Shown here: in pieces, positions 1 to 7,882 of the stretch
Layout of the letters: every line of letters starts with the position of its first letter
Numbering within the stretch: position 1 is the first letter of the stretch
Assembly (NCBI RefSeq): GCF_022829605.1
Contig: NZ_JAKSYD010000188.1
Location: 124,001-188,000 of the forward strand
Direction of reading: 5' to 3'
Source of the DNA: Methylobacterium sp. E-065
GTDB lineage: Bacteria; Pseudomonadota; Alphaproteobacteria; Rhizobiales; Beijerinckiaceae
Length of the DNA: 64,000 nucleotides
Notes under the pieces: generated by a model
Seen by the model: only the letters and a program-made list of their open reading frames with translations
Database searches by the model: none
What the model was told of the DNA's origin: nothing
Position numbers and translations under genes: made by a program

Positions 1-1
1 C

Positions 2-475
2 GTGCAGGTGCTGGGCGATGACCTGCCGAAGGTTCATCTCCTGCAGGAATGGCTGGCGACCCAGCTCGACCGGATCACGCCGCGTCAGGGCGCTCGAACC
101 ATGCGGCTCCTGCCCCACTGCACCGAGCGCACCAACGCGCCGGGGGCGGTGCGCGACTGGCAGGCCGTGTTCGCGCATCTCGGGCTGCGTCTCGACGTGC
201 CGGCGGCCGGATGCTGCGGCATGGCCGGAACCTACGGGCACGAGGCCCGCCATCGCGCCACCTCGGAGGCGATCTACGACTTGAGCTGGGCCCGCCAGGT
301 CGCCGAGGCCCCCGGCTGCACGCTGCTGGCCGACGGCTATTCCTGCCGGTCCCAGGCCAAGCTGGTCGACGGCGTGCGGCTGCGCCACCCGGTCCAGGCG
401 CTCCTCGAGCATGTCCGTTCGGAGGTCGGCGCTGCGCCGTTCCATCCGGAGCGCGCGGCGGCTGCGGCGACGTGA
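2..475 (+). CDS. FAD/Fe-S dehydrogenase, C-terminal part (cut by window edge)
   Basis: This is the last 157 residues of a larger protein whose start lies before the window. It holds a cysteine-rich CCG-type domain: HCTERTN near residue 39, the AGCCGMAGTYG segment near residue 69 and a GYSCRSQ segment near residue 112. That order is typical of the C-terminal Fe-S reductase part of the large YdiJ/D-2-hydroxyglutarate-dehydrogenase-like flavoproteins, which oxidise a 2-hydroxyacid with FAD and pass electrons through Fe-S centres. The family assignment is from these motifs; the substrate cannot be told from the fragment. Its stop codon overlaps the GTG start of the next gene (GTGA), so the two are probably translated together. 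Confidence 0.75.
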   Translation: MQVLGDDLPKVHLLQEWLATQLDRITPRQGARTMRLLPHCTERTNAPGAVRDWQAVFAHLGLRLDVPAAGCCGMAGTYGHEARHRATSEAIYDLSWARQVAEAPGCTLLADGYSCRSQAKLVDGVRLRHPVQALLEHVRSEVGAAPFHPERAAAAAT

Positions 476-1383
476 GCGGCACGGGCCTGACCGTCGCCGT
501 GTTGGGGGCCGGCGCGGTCGGCTGCTACTACGGGTTCCTCCTGGCGAAGGCGGGCCATGCGGTCACGCTGATCGGACGTCCCGCCCTGGTCGAGGCGGTC
601 CGGGCGTCCGGGTTGATCCTCGACACCGGGGCTGGAACCGACGCCGTCCCCGTGCAGGCGACCACGGAGGGGAACGGGGTCGCCGGGGCGGACCTCGTCC
701 TGGTCTGCGTGAAATCCGGTGATACCGAATCGGCCGGTGCGCTGATCGCCCCGCACCTCGATCCAGCGGCGGCGGTCTTGAGCCTCCAGAACGGCGTCGA
801 CAATGCCGAGCGCTTGGCCGCCATCCTCAGGCATCCCGTCGTGCCGGTGGCGGTCTACGTCGCCACCGAAATGGCCGGGCCGGCGCGCGTCCGACACAAC
901 GGGCGGGGCGACCTGATCATTGGCGCCTCGGCGGCGAGCGGGCGCATTGCTGCCGCCTTCACGGCAGCCGGCATCCCGACCAGCGTGTCGGACCGAGCCA
1001 TCGACGCCCTTTGGGGCAAGCTGATCCTCAATTGTGCCTACAACGCCCTCTCGGCGCTGATGCAGCTCCCCTACGGTCGACTGGTGCGGGGCGTCGGCGT
1101 GGTCGCGAGTATGACCGACGTGGTGCAGGAATGCGTCGCCGTGGCCGAAGCGGCCGGGGTGTCCATGCCGGCCGATATCCTCGACCAAGTGCTGAGCCTC
1201 AGCGCCACCATGCCCGATCAGCGCTCCTCCACTGCGCAGGACCTCGCCCGGGGGCGCCCCAGCGAGATCGATCACCTGAACGGCTATGTGATGCGCATGG
1301 GAGCCGCGCTGGGTATCCCGACGCCGGCCAATCGGATGCTGCATATGCTCGTCAAGCTCGCCGAGGCACGTGGCAGCGGCTGA
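472..1383 (+). CDS. panE: 2-dehydropantoate 2-reductase (ketopantoate reductase) family
   Basis: A 303-residue protein starting at GTG 472, which overlaps the preceding TGA by the GTGA arrangement. The N-terminus has the Rossmann motif VLGAGAVGCYYG for NADPH, then LVLVCVKSGDT and LSLQNGVDN segments typical of ApbA/PanE proteins, and a C-terminal helical domain with WGKLILNCAYNALSAL, which carries the catalytic lysine and the conserved asparagine. The family reduces 2-dehydropantoate to pantoate in coenzyme A synthesis; several paralogues in proteobacteria act on other 2-ketoacids. Because it is coupled to a hydroxyacid-type dehydrogenase, a role on another 2-ketoacid is possible, so the pathway is less sure than the family. 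Confidence 0.85.
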   Translation: MSGTGLTVAVLGAGAVGCYYGFLLAKAGHAVTLIGRPALVEAVRASGLILDTGAGTDAVPVQATTEGNGVAGADLVLVCVKSGDTESAGALIAPHLDPAAAVLSLQNGVDNAERLAAILRHPVVPVAVYVATEMAGPARVRHNGRGDLIIGASAASGRIAAAFTAAGIPTSVSDRAIDALWGKLILNCAYNALSALMQLPYGRLVRGVGVVASMTDVVQECVAVAEAAGVSMPADILDQVLSLSATMPDQRSSTAQDLARGRPSEIDHLNGYVMRMGAALGIPTPANRMLHMLVKLAEARGSG

Positions 1384-1422
1384 TCACGAAGCACGCCACG
1401 CGCGGTGTTGCCCGACGCGCGA

Positions 1423-1941
1423 TCAGAAGACGCCCTCTTCGGCCAGCATCCTGCCGGACCGGATCGCGGGCTCCGCCGTGAAGTATCGCCGCTGGATCTC
1501 TCCAAAATCGACGATCCACTGGTCCATCGTGTCCGCAACGACGGCGACGCCGGCGGGGGTGAGTTGGATGTGCCGCGAGCCCATCGAGTCGATGGTCGCG
1601 ATGACGCCGAGACGCTGCGCCTTCGCGACGTACTTCCGAATGGTTTCGGGTCTCAGCGACGCGATCTTGATGCTGCCGAAGGCAAGCTTCTTCTCGACCC
1701 TGAGTCCGGGCTGCAGCGCCAGGTATGACAGGATGTGCCAGAGATCCATGGCGTCCCCGGCATCCGTAGTCTGACCCGATTCACTCCGGAGGGCGGCATC
1801 CCAGCCGACGAACTGCCGGTTCGTGAGCTTTAAGAGCTCTTGGACGCCCTCGCTGCACAGGAAGTCAGTCTTGGCGCCGGTCATCGCGAAGTCCCTTTGG
1901 TCAAATTCGCCCAGCGTGGGCGCTACCCGTCGCCGGAGCAC
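1423..1941 (-). CDS. Small winged-helix-like protein of unknown function
   Basis: A 172-residue protein I do not recognise by name. The middle part (DLWHILSYLALQPG, then LRPETIRKYVAKAQRLGVIATID and RHIQLTPAGVAVVADTMDQWI) reads like a winged helix-turn-helix of the MarR/PadR style, where a recognition helix is followed by a wing and a dimerisation helix. A DNA-binding role is therefore inferred, not shown. An internal ATG at 1884 (MTGAKTD) is an alternative start that would shorten it to 153 residues. It is monocistronic, convergent with panE, and its upstream side is the AT-richer gap that contains a perfect 11-bp inverted repeat, which might be its own operator. Confidence 0.6.
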   Translation of the reverse strand: MLRRRVAPTLGEFDQRDFAMTGAKTDFLCSEGVQELLKLTNRQFVGWDAALRSESGQTTDAGDAMDLWHILSYLALQPGLRVEKKLAFGSIKIASLRPETIRKYVAKAQRLGVIATIDSMGSRHIQLTPAGVAVVADTMDQWIVDFGEIQRRYFTAEPAIRSGRMLAEEGVF

Positions 1942-2541
1942 AACATAAGCGCTGTTCCGCTGCTAGCCCCCTAACATGCGATGCGACATTGAATGAATAC
2001 AAATTTCGGCGCAGCTTTTTGCGGAGTTTTGACACAAAAAGCTGCTTTGACACTTATTTATCAGTCGAGGGCTGGGGCATGTGTCGTACTGATCGGCGTC
2101 GGGCAAGATCCGCTGCTGTTTGGGCCAGCATCATGCCGAAATCGAGCAAACAGGGAGCTTCTACAAGTGGAGCCCTAATTCTCAGATGGATCGGGGCACG
2201 TCAAAGATCCCTCCATTCGAGTCCTGGATTGGACAAAATATCCGAGACGCTGCCGTCAAATGTAGTCTATCCCGATTGGTTAGCCGTTTCGCGTACGCCA
2301 AAAGCTTGATATCGGGCAGGATTATCCGGCTCCTTCCAAGGCGCAACTTTAGGGCGAATTTCCTGAAACGGTGCGGTGCGCGCGAGCTGAGCCGTTTATA
2401 CCGCCGTCCGGACCTGACATCTTCCGACGGTTCCTTCAGGTCGAGACCGTCTCAACCACTTCGGTCCGGCGGATGGTCGGACGGGCGGTTTCCGGTTCGG
2501 CCACAATCTGTCGTGGAAAAGCTTTTGATCTGAACCCTGGA
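1942..2541. other. AT-richer intergenic stretch without a convincing gene
   Basis: About 600 bases with visibly lower GC than the surroundings, most strongly between 1980 and 2350. Several overlapping open frames exist on the plus strand, but none shows a recognisable motif, a clear ribosome binding site or the third-position GC bias of the neighbours. It may be the scar of an old insertion or a degraded gene. The only structure I can point to is the inverted repeat at 2011-2045 and two copies of TTTGACAC (2028-2035 and 2046-2053). Confidence 0.5.
2011..2045. promoter_or_regulatory. Perfect 11-bp inverted repeat, operator or hairpin candidate
   Basis: GCAGCTTTTTG at 2011-2021 is matched by its exact reverse complement CAAAAAGCTGC at 2035-2045, with a 13-base spacer. 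It lies 70-100 bases upstream of the winged-helix-like gene on the minus strand. It has no adjacent U-run beyond the stem, so an operator is as likely as a terminator. Confidence 0.45.
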
Positions 2542-2853
2542 TCATGCGCCCGCGGCGTTGGCCTTCCGGGTGGCGGCCGCCTTCTTGGCCGAGGCGGAGC
2601 GCTCGGCGGCCGTTCGCCCGCCAGATGCCTTTCCGCCGGCTTCGCCGCCCTTGTGAGCCGCCGGGTGACCGGTGTCCTTGCCGCGCCCGGAGCCGCCGGG
2701 TTTCTTCCCGCCGCCGTCATCTTTGTTGACGGTGGCCCAGGCGCGAGCTTCCGCCTCGTTCTCCGGAACGCCGCGGGCCTCGTAGGATTCGGCGATGTGC
2801 TCGGCCTTGCGCTTCTGCTTGTCCGTGTACTTCGACTTGTCGCCCTGTGCCAT
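2542..2853 (-). CDS. Small basic, low-complexity protein ('plasmid stabilization protein'-like)
   Basis: A 103-residue, very hydrophilic and basic protein. The N-terminal third (YTDKQKRKAEHIAESYEARG, then EAEARAWATVNK) is conserved in many rhizobial proteins that databases often label plasmid stabilization protein without experimental support. The rest is rich in Gly, Lys and Ala (KKPGGSGRGKDTGHPAAHKGG, KKAAATRKANAAGA), like KGG-repeat stress proteins or nucleic-acid-binding tails. It starts 18 bases after the stop of the LOV kinase on the same strand, so it may be co-transcribed with it. The function is unknown; a nucleoid or stress role is only a guess. Confidence 0.7.
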   Translation of the reverse strand: MAQGDKSKYTDKQKRKAEHIAESYEARGVPENEAEARAWATVNKDDGGGKKPGGSGRGKDTGHPAAHKGGEAGGKASGGRTAAERSASAKKAAATRKANAAGA

Positions 2854-2871
2854 GGCGCGACTCCCGTGCGC

Positions 2872-4491
2872 TCAGCCCACTCCGGTCGGACCGTCGAGGA
2901 TAGCCCGCACGCGGCGGACCAGCTCCGTGCGCCGGTAAGGCTTGTTGAGTAGGTCAAACTCGGAACCACCGATGTCGGTTCGCTCCAGGCTGGCCTCCGC
3001 GTAGCCGGTCGCGAGCAGGACCTTGAGCTTAGGCTGGCGTCGCCGCGCCTCGCGGGCGAGCAGCACGCCGTTCATGCCCCCCGGCATGATCAGGTCGGTG
3101 AACAGCAGGTCGATGCGCTCGCTGGAATCGAGGATCTCCAGCGCCTCGCGGGCATTGCCGGCCACCAGCGTCACGTAGCCGAAATCCCGCAGGATGGTGC
3201 GGGCGAGTTCGGCGACGTCTTCACGGTCATCCACGATCAGGATCGTCTCGGTTCCCTGCCGGTCCACGGACCGCAGAGAGACTTTTGGCGGCGTGTTGAC
3301 GGCGCCATCGGTCGCGGGGAACGAGAGACGGACCGTCGTGCCCTCGCCCACGGTGGATTCGATCTGCGCCGCACCGCCCGATTGCTTAGCGAAGCCGTAC
3401 ACCATGGAGAGGCCGAGGCCCGTGCCCTTGCCCTCCTCCTTGGTGGAGAAGAACGGGTCCATCACCCGGGCCAGCACAGCCGGTGGAATGCCGGTGCCGG
3501 TATCGCGGACCGCGATGCTGACGTAGCGGCCAGCGCGCAGCGGCCCGATCTCCCGGCCGCGGGCCGCGACTTCGCTGTTCTCCGTGGAGATCCGGACCGT
3601 GCCGCCGTCCGGCATCGCGTCGCGGGCGTTGATCAGCACGTTCAGGATCGCGACCTCAGCCTGGGTCGGGTCGACGCGACAGTTCCAGAGATCCGGAGCC
3701 AGATCGAGCTCGACCTTGACGGCCTCGCCCACCGAGCGCGCGACCATCTCGCCCATCCCCTCGACGAGGGTGTTGAGATTGACCGCGCGTCCGTCCAGCC
3801 GCTGCTTCCGGGCGAAGGCCAGCAATTGCTGCGTCAGCGTGGTCGCGCGCTCGGCCGCTTGCCGGATGTTGTCGGTGGCGCGACCCAGCCGGGCACGGTC
3901 GGCATCCGGCTTCTCAAGCCCGGCCGCCAGGATGTCGACATAGCCGACGATCACCTGCAGCAGGTTGTTGAAATCGTGTGCGATACCGCCGGTGAGCTGG
4001 CCGAGCGCCTCCATCTTCTGCGCTTGGCCGAGCGCCTCCTCGGCGTCGCGGCGGCGCGAGACGTCGAGCTGCGAGCCGAAATAGTACACGAGTTCGCCAT
4101 CGGCATTGTAGACCGGTGAGACGAACAGCGCGTTCCAGAAGGTCGAGCCGTTCTTGCGGTAGTTCAGGATCTCGGTGGCGAATTCCCGCTTCTCGGCGAT
4201 GGCCGCCTTGACCTGTGCAACCGACTCTCGGTCGGTGTCCGGGCCTTGCAGGAAGCGGCAATTGCGGCCGATCAGTTCCTCGGGCGTGTAGCCGGTCATC
4301 GCCAGGAAGGCGCGGTTGGCGAAGATGATCGGGTTATCGGGCTGGCGCGGATCGGTGACGATCATCGGCATCCGCGTCGTCTCGACGGCCGCGAAGAAGA
4401 TGTCGCTCTTGCGATCCGTGACGTCGCCCGGCGCGCTGTCCCGAACTTGGGGACCGGGGCCTGAGGGTGGGGTTTCTGGGGTCTCGGACAT
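2872..4491 (-). CDS. LOV-domain hybrid histidine kinase with C-terminal receiver
   Basis: A 539-residue cytoplasmic sensor with no membrane segment. Residues ~30-145 form a LOV-type PAS domain: the flavin-binding motif GRNCRFLQ has the photoactive Cys at 78, and the two FMN-contacting Asn (110 and 120) and the Gln of FGSQLDV (141) are present. These residues define blue-light photoreceptors that form a cysteinyl-flavin adduct. A HisKA domain follows (LTGGIAHDFNNLL, phospho-acceptor His 172), then a HATPase domain with N, G1 (DTGTGIPP) and G2 (GTGLGLSMVYGF) boxes, and a receiver from ~418 with the Asp of FTDLIMPGG. Light sensing is inferred from motifs. It sits downstream of a permease and a single-domain response regulator, 122 bases after the permease stop. 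Confidence 0.9.
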   Translation of the reverse strand: MSETPETPPSGPGPQVRDSAPGDVTDRKSDIFFAAVETTRMPMIVTDPRQPDNPIIFANRAFLAMTGYTPEELIGRNCRFLQGPDTDRESVAQVKAAIAEKREFATEILNYRKNGSTFWNALFVSPVYNADGELVYYFGSQLDVSRRRDAEEALGQAQKMEALGQLTGGIAHDFNNLLQVIVGYVDILAAGLEKPDADRARLGRATDNIRQAAERATTLTQQLLAFARKQRLDGRAVNLNTLVEGMGEMVARSVGEAVKVELDLAPDLWNCRVDPTQAEVAILNVLINARDAMPDGGTVRISTENSEVAARGREIGPLRAGRYVSIAVRDTGTGIPPAVLARVMDPFFSTKEEGKGTGLGLSMVYGFAKQSGGAAQIESTVGEGTTVRLSFPATDGAVNTPPKVSLRSVDRQGTETILIVDDREDVAELARTILRDFGYVTLVAGNAREALEILDSSERIDLLFTDLIMPGGMNGVLLAREARRRQPKLKVLLATGYAEASLERTDIGGSEFDLLNKPYRRTELVRRVRAILDGPTGVG

Positions 4492-4613
4492 GCGAGGCGG
4501 TCTTCACCTTGAAGCCGTGGAAGTGGGGCCGTGCGGCCTTTCACGACCTGCCGGTGCGGACTCTAGTGGTCAGGAACGCGGAGTCGACCGAACGGGTTCT
4601 CCGTGTTGAACGC

Positions 4614-6593
4614 TCAGGCGGTTGCCGTCGTGGGGACCGGATCGGGCAGCGGGACCTGCGAAACGGGGGCGACCCGCCGCGTTGGTTCGCGGCAGGTGCC
4701 CAGCACCGCCGACAGCGCCTCGTTGAGCGAGGTCACGAGGAAATCTGCCGAGGTCGCCCGGCGCAGGCGTTCCAGCGTCGCCGGGTCGCGCTCGCGCCAG
4801 AAGCCCACGAGGATGCGCACGCCCGGCACCGCGGCGCGCGCCTGGCGGACGGTGAAGCGGATCTGCGAGAGGCTCACCGGCTCCAGATAGGAGAAGCAGA
4901 TCAGCGCGAGCCCCTCCGGATTCTCGGGCCGCTCGCCGGCGCGGATCGCCGCCATCGACATGATCTGCGAAGCCAGCCCGTGCCGGCCGAGGATCTGGCT
5001 CAGCATCAGGGTCGCAGCCTCGTCGAACGGGCCGCGGCTCGAGACGCACAGGACGGGCGTCTCGCCGCGCCAATGGGGCGCCAGATCCTCGCGGGTGAGA
5101 ACGATGCCCGCCACCTGCCGGTCGGGTCCGATCGCAGCCAGCGCCGCTGCCGTCTCGGTGTCGGGGCTGCGTCCCGATGCACGCCGGTTCCGCCGCGCGA
5201 CCGGCGCGGTCTCGAGGCGGTCCACCACGCTGCGGATCGCCCCACCGACCTCCTTCTGGCGTTCGCGGTCGAGAGTCCCGCGCGACATGTCCTCCTGGGC
5301 AAGCAGCAAGCCGGCGAGTGCAACCTCGTCGTAGTAGGTGACGAGGGCTCGCTCCTTCAGGAACTGCCAGCCCTGATCGATCGCCTCGGCCGGGTCGCCA
5401 GCCAGCATGCGCTGGTAGAAGATTTCGGGCGGCGACAGGGCCGGTTGGTCGCCGAGCAGCACGTCGAGATACCAGAGCCGCTCCACGTGCCGCCCCAGCA
5501 CCACGAGACAGACGGTGAGCGGGGTCGCCAGCACGAGGCCGATCGGTCCCCACAGGAAGGTCCAGATCGTCGCCGCCAGGATCACGGCCACCGGCGAGAG
5601 GCCGGTGGAGTGACCATAGAGCAGCGGCTCGATCACGTGGCCGCAGATCGGCTCGACCACCAGGAACAGCGCCGCGGTGGCGATGACCATCGACCAGCCG
5701 GGATCGACCGCGGCGGCAAGGATCAGTGGCAAGAGCGCGCTGATCGCGGCGCCGATATAGGGGACGAACCGCAGGATCGCCGCGAGCACGCCGAACAGGG
5801 TCGGGCTCGGCACGCCGATCACCCAGAGACCGACGCCGATCACGACGCCGAACGCGAGGTTGAGGGCAAGCTGCGCCAGGAAGAAGCGGCTGAGCCGGCC
5901 GGTGGCATCGTCGATCGCCGCCGTGGTCCGCCTCAGGTCCTCCGAGCCGCCGGCGAGCCGGATCGCACGGTTCCGCAGATCCTCGCGCTGCAGCAGAATG
6001 AAGATCGTGAAGATCAGGATCAGACCCGTTGTCGCCAGCGGATGAACGAGAGGGCCGGCGAACGTCTGGAGCGTGTCGACCACGTTGGCGCGGGCGGGGG
6101 TGATCTCCACGGTAAGCGGGTGCGTGCGCGAGCCGGGTTCGCCCTTGATCTCGGCGGCAGGCGGCGGCTGCAACGTGGCGCTCAGATCCTGGACCATGTC
6201 GACGATGCGCGAGAGGCTGCCGGTTCCGGCGGTCGCACCGCGCAGGTCCTTAATCTTCGTGCGCATCGTCTGGGTGTAGCGCGGCAGGTCGGCGGCGAGC
6301 TGGGACGCCTCGCTGGCGATCAGGCTGCCGATCCCGAACAGCGCGCCGAACACGATCACCACCACCAGCAGAACCGCGGCCGCGCGGGGCACGCGCAGAC
6401 GCCGGAGCAGGCGGACCGCCGGCACCAGGACGAAGCTGAGGAGGATCGCCAGCGTCACCGGCACGAGGATATCGCGCCCGAGATACAGTGCCGCCATCGT
6501 CGCCACGACGAGCAGGAGCGACGCCAGCGTCACGAAGACCGGAAGGCCCTCCCGCAGGCGCTGGGCAGTGACAGGATCCTCGCTCACGGACAC
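4614..6593 (-). CDS. AI-2E family transporter with a long soluble C-terminal domain
   Basis: A 659-residue inner-membrane protein. The first ~360 residues carry about eight hydrophobic segments with the layout of the AI-2E/YdgG/PerM family, including an early pair of helices, a periplasmic-like loop and the VLAAILRFVPYIGAAISALLP segment near the conserved P-Y/F-x-G motif. Members export small molecules or ions; the substrate here is unknown. The remaining ~290 residues are soluble, and begin with helical sequence and end with an alpha/beta part (PVLCVSSRGPFDEAATLML, GLALICFSYLEPVSLSQIRF, GVRILVGFWRE) that looks like a Rossmann-type or B12-binding-like fold. Usual family length is 350-400, so the tail is an addition. 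It lies 62 bases after the response regulator. Confidence 0.85.
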   Translation of the reverse strand: MSVSEDPVTAQRLREGLPVFVTLASLLLVVATMAALYLGRDILVPVTLAILLSFVLVPAVRLLRRLRVPRAAAVLLVVVIVFGALFGIGSLIASEASQLAADLPRYTQTMRTKIKDLRGATAGTGSLSRIVDMVQDLSATLQPPPAAEIKGEPGSRTHPLTVEITPARANVVDTLQTFAGPLVHPLATTGLILIFTIFILLQREDLRNRAIRLAGGSEDLRRTTAAIDDATGRLSRFFLAQLALNLAFGVVIGVGLWVIGVPSPTLFGVLAAILRFVPYIGAAISALLPLILAAAVDPGWSMVIATAALFLVVEPICGHVIEPLLYGHSTGLSPVAVILAATIWTFLWGPIGLVLATPLTVCLVVLGRHVERLWYLDVLLGDQPALSPPEIFYQRMLAGDPAEAIDQGWQFLKERALVTYYDEVALAGLLLAQEDMSRGTLDRERQKEVGGAIRSVVDRLETAPVARRNRRASGRSPDTETAAALAAIGPDRQVAGIVLTREDLAPHWRGETPVLCVSSRGPFDEAATLMLSQILGRHGLASQIMSMAAIRAGERPENPEGLALICFSYLEPVSLSQIRFTVRQARAAVPGVRILVGFWRERDPATLERLRRATSADFLVTSLNEALSAVLGTCREPTRRVAPVSQVPLPDPVPTTATA

Positions 6594-6655
6594 GCTCCAA
6601 ACTTCTCACACGCGGGGGTCGGGTGGGAACGGCTTCGAGCGCGAACGGATCCGCC

Positions 6656-7036
6656 TCAGCTCGCCTGTGCGGTCTCGCCCAGGGCGGCGCTGATCTGGCT
6701 GAGCAGCTTCGAGAAATCGACAGGCTTCGGGTGGTAGTCGTCGCAGCCCGCCTGGATCGCCTTGTCGCGATCCCCCGACATCGCGTGGGCGGTGAGGGCG
6801 ATAATCGGGATCGCCCGCGTGTCGGTGCCTGATTTCAGCGTACGGGCGACCGACCAGCCGTCGAGGACCGGGAGGTTCATGTCGAGGAGGATCACATCGG
6901 GCTGGCCCGAGCGGGCTTGCCGAACGCCGGCCTCGCCGTCATGGGCCAGGATCACCTCATAGCCGCGCCGCTTGAGCCGCCGGGACAGGAAGTCCCAAAT
7001 CTCTTCGTGGTCCTCGACCAGCAGAATCTTCGCCAT
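6656..7036 (-). CDS. Single-domain response regulator (CheY-like)
   Basis: A 126-residue receiver with no output domain. The start is taken at ATG 7034-7036 (MAKILLVEDHEE) because it begins exactly at the first beta strand; longer frames upstream add 56 residues without family similarity. The acidic pair ED near residues 8-9, the phospho-acceptor Asp in VILLDMNLPVLDG, the Thr of IIALTAHAM and the Lys of HPKPVDF are all present, so it should be phosphorylatable. It leads a minus-strand group with the AI-2E-type permease and the LOV hybrid kinase, which makes it a possible phosphotransfer partner of that kinase. The region 7037-7221 is a divergent promoter region with the glutathione transferase gene. 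Confidence 0.88.
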   Translation of the reverse strand: MAKILLVEDHEEIWDFLSRRLKRRGYEVILAHDGEAGVRQARSGQPDVILLDMNLPVLDGWSVARTLKSGTDTRAIPIIALTAHAMSGDRDKAIQAGCDDYHPKPVDFSKLLSQISAALGETAQAS

Positions 7037-7221
7037 CAGAACTCGAATCCCCGGCTCGCGTCGTGCCGGCCGACCGGCCAACGCGCGGCATCGCACAATC
7101 GCCCAACGTTCCTGCCGCGATTCCGGTCCGCGGAGAAGGGGGCTTCGATCAGCGGTTGACCCGGCTGTCAGCCGGTAAGAGCGTGCCGCGACCCGAATCG
7201 GCAACTTCAGGGAACAGCAGC

Positions 7222-7875
7222 GTGGCGGATAAGGCTGACATCACGTTTTATCACGCGCCCAATACCCGGTCGTCCGGGGTGCGCGTGCTCCTTGAGGAGC
7301 TGAGCGTGCCCTACCGGCTCCACACGCTCAACATGCGCGCCGGCGAGCATCTTCAGGAGGCCTACCGCGCCATCAACCCGATGGCGAAGGTGCCGGCGAT
7401 CCGGCACGGCGACGCGCTGGTCACCGAACAGGCGGCGGTCTACCTCTATCTGGCCGACCTGTTCCCGGAGGCCGGTCTCGCGCCAGCCACGACCGACCCG
7501 GCGCGCGGGGCCTATCTGCGCTGGATGGTGTTCTACGGTTCGTGCTTCGAGCCCGCGGTGATCGATCGCCACCTGAAGCGGGAGCCCGGTTCGCGCGCCA
7601 TGTCGGCCTACGCGGACTACGACAGTGTGATCGCCCGCGTGACCGAGGCACTGACGCCAGGGCCCTACCTTCTCGGCGACCAGTTCAGCGCTGCCGACAT
7701 CCTGTGGGGCAGTGCTCTCGGCTGGACCACGGGCTTCGGCCTCGTCGCGCCCGATCCGGTGCTGACCAGCTATGTCGAGCGGGTCCGGTCCCGGCCGGCC
7801 TTTCAGACAGTGGCAGCTGCGGACGGGCAGCTTGCCGCGGAGCACGAGTCCGCCGCGAAGGCGGGGGCTGTCTGA
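7222..7875 (+). CDS. Glutathione S-transferase family protein
   Basis: A 217-residue cytosolic enzyme with start chosen at GTG 7222, just before the first thioredoxin-fold strand (ITFYHAPNTRSSGVRVLLEEL). The N-terminal domain has the glutathione-site motif NPMAKVPAI with the cis-proline, and LVTEQAAVYLYLADLFP with the Glu-Gln/Ser pair that holds glutathione. The all-helical C-terminal domain contains GPYLLGDQFSAADILWG, the N-capping box typical of the family. Such enzymes conjugate glutathione to electrophiles or reduce peroxides; the substrate is unknown. It is transcribed away from the response regulator and is convergent with the flavin-binding protein gene, whose stop is 7 bases away. Confidence 0.9.
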   Translation: MADKADITFYHAPNTRSSGVRVLLEELSVPYRLHTLNMRAGEHLQEAYRAINPMAKVPAIRHGDALVTEQAAVYLYLADLFPEAGLAPATTDPARGAYLRWMVFYGSCFEPAVIDRHLKREPGSRAMSAYADYDSVIARVTEALTPGPYLLGDQFSAADILWGSALGWTTGFGLVAPDPVLTSYVERVRSRPAFQTVAAADGQLAAEHESAAKAGAV

Positions 7876-7882
7876 CGGGCTA

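Noticed and set aside
1989..2533. Three overlapping plus-strand frames in the AT-rich gap
   Set aside because: They overlap one another in different frames and show no motifs or ribosome sites.
4467..6737. A 756-codon plus-strand frame opposite the AI-2E permease
   Set aside because: It is rich in Arg, His, Asp and Gln typical of an antisense shadow of a GC-rich gene, and has no motif. The minus-strand gene has clear membrane helices.
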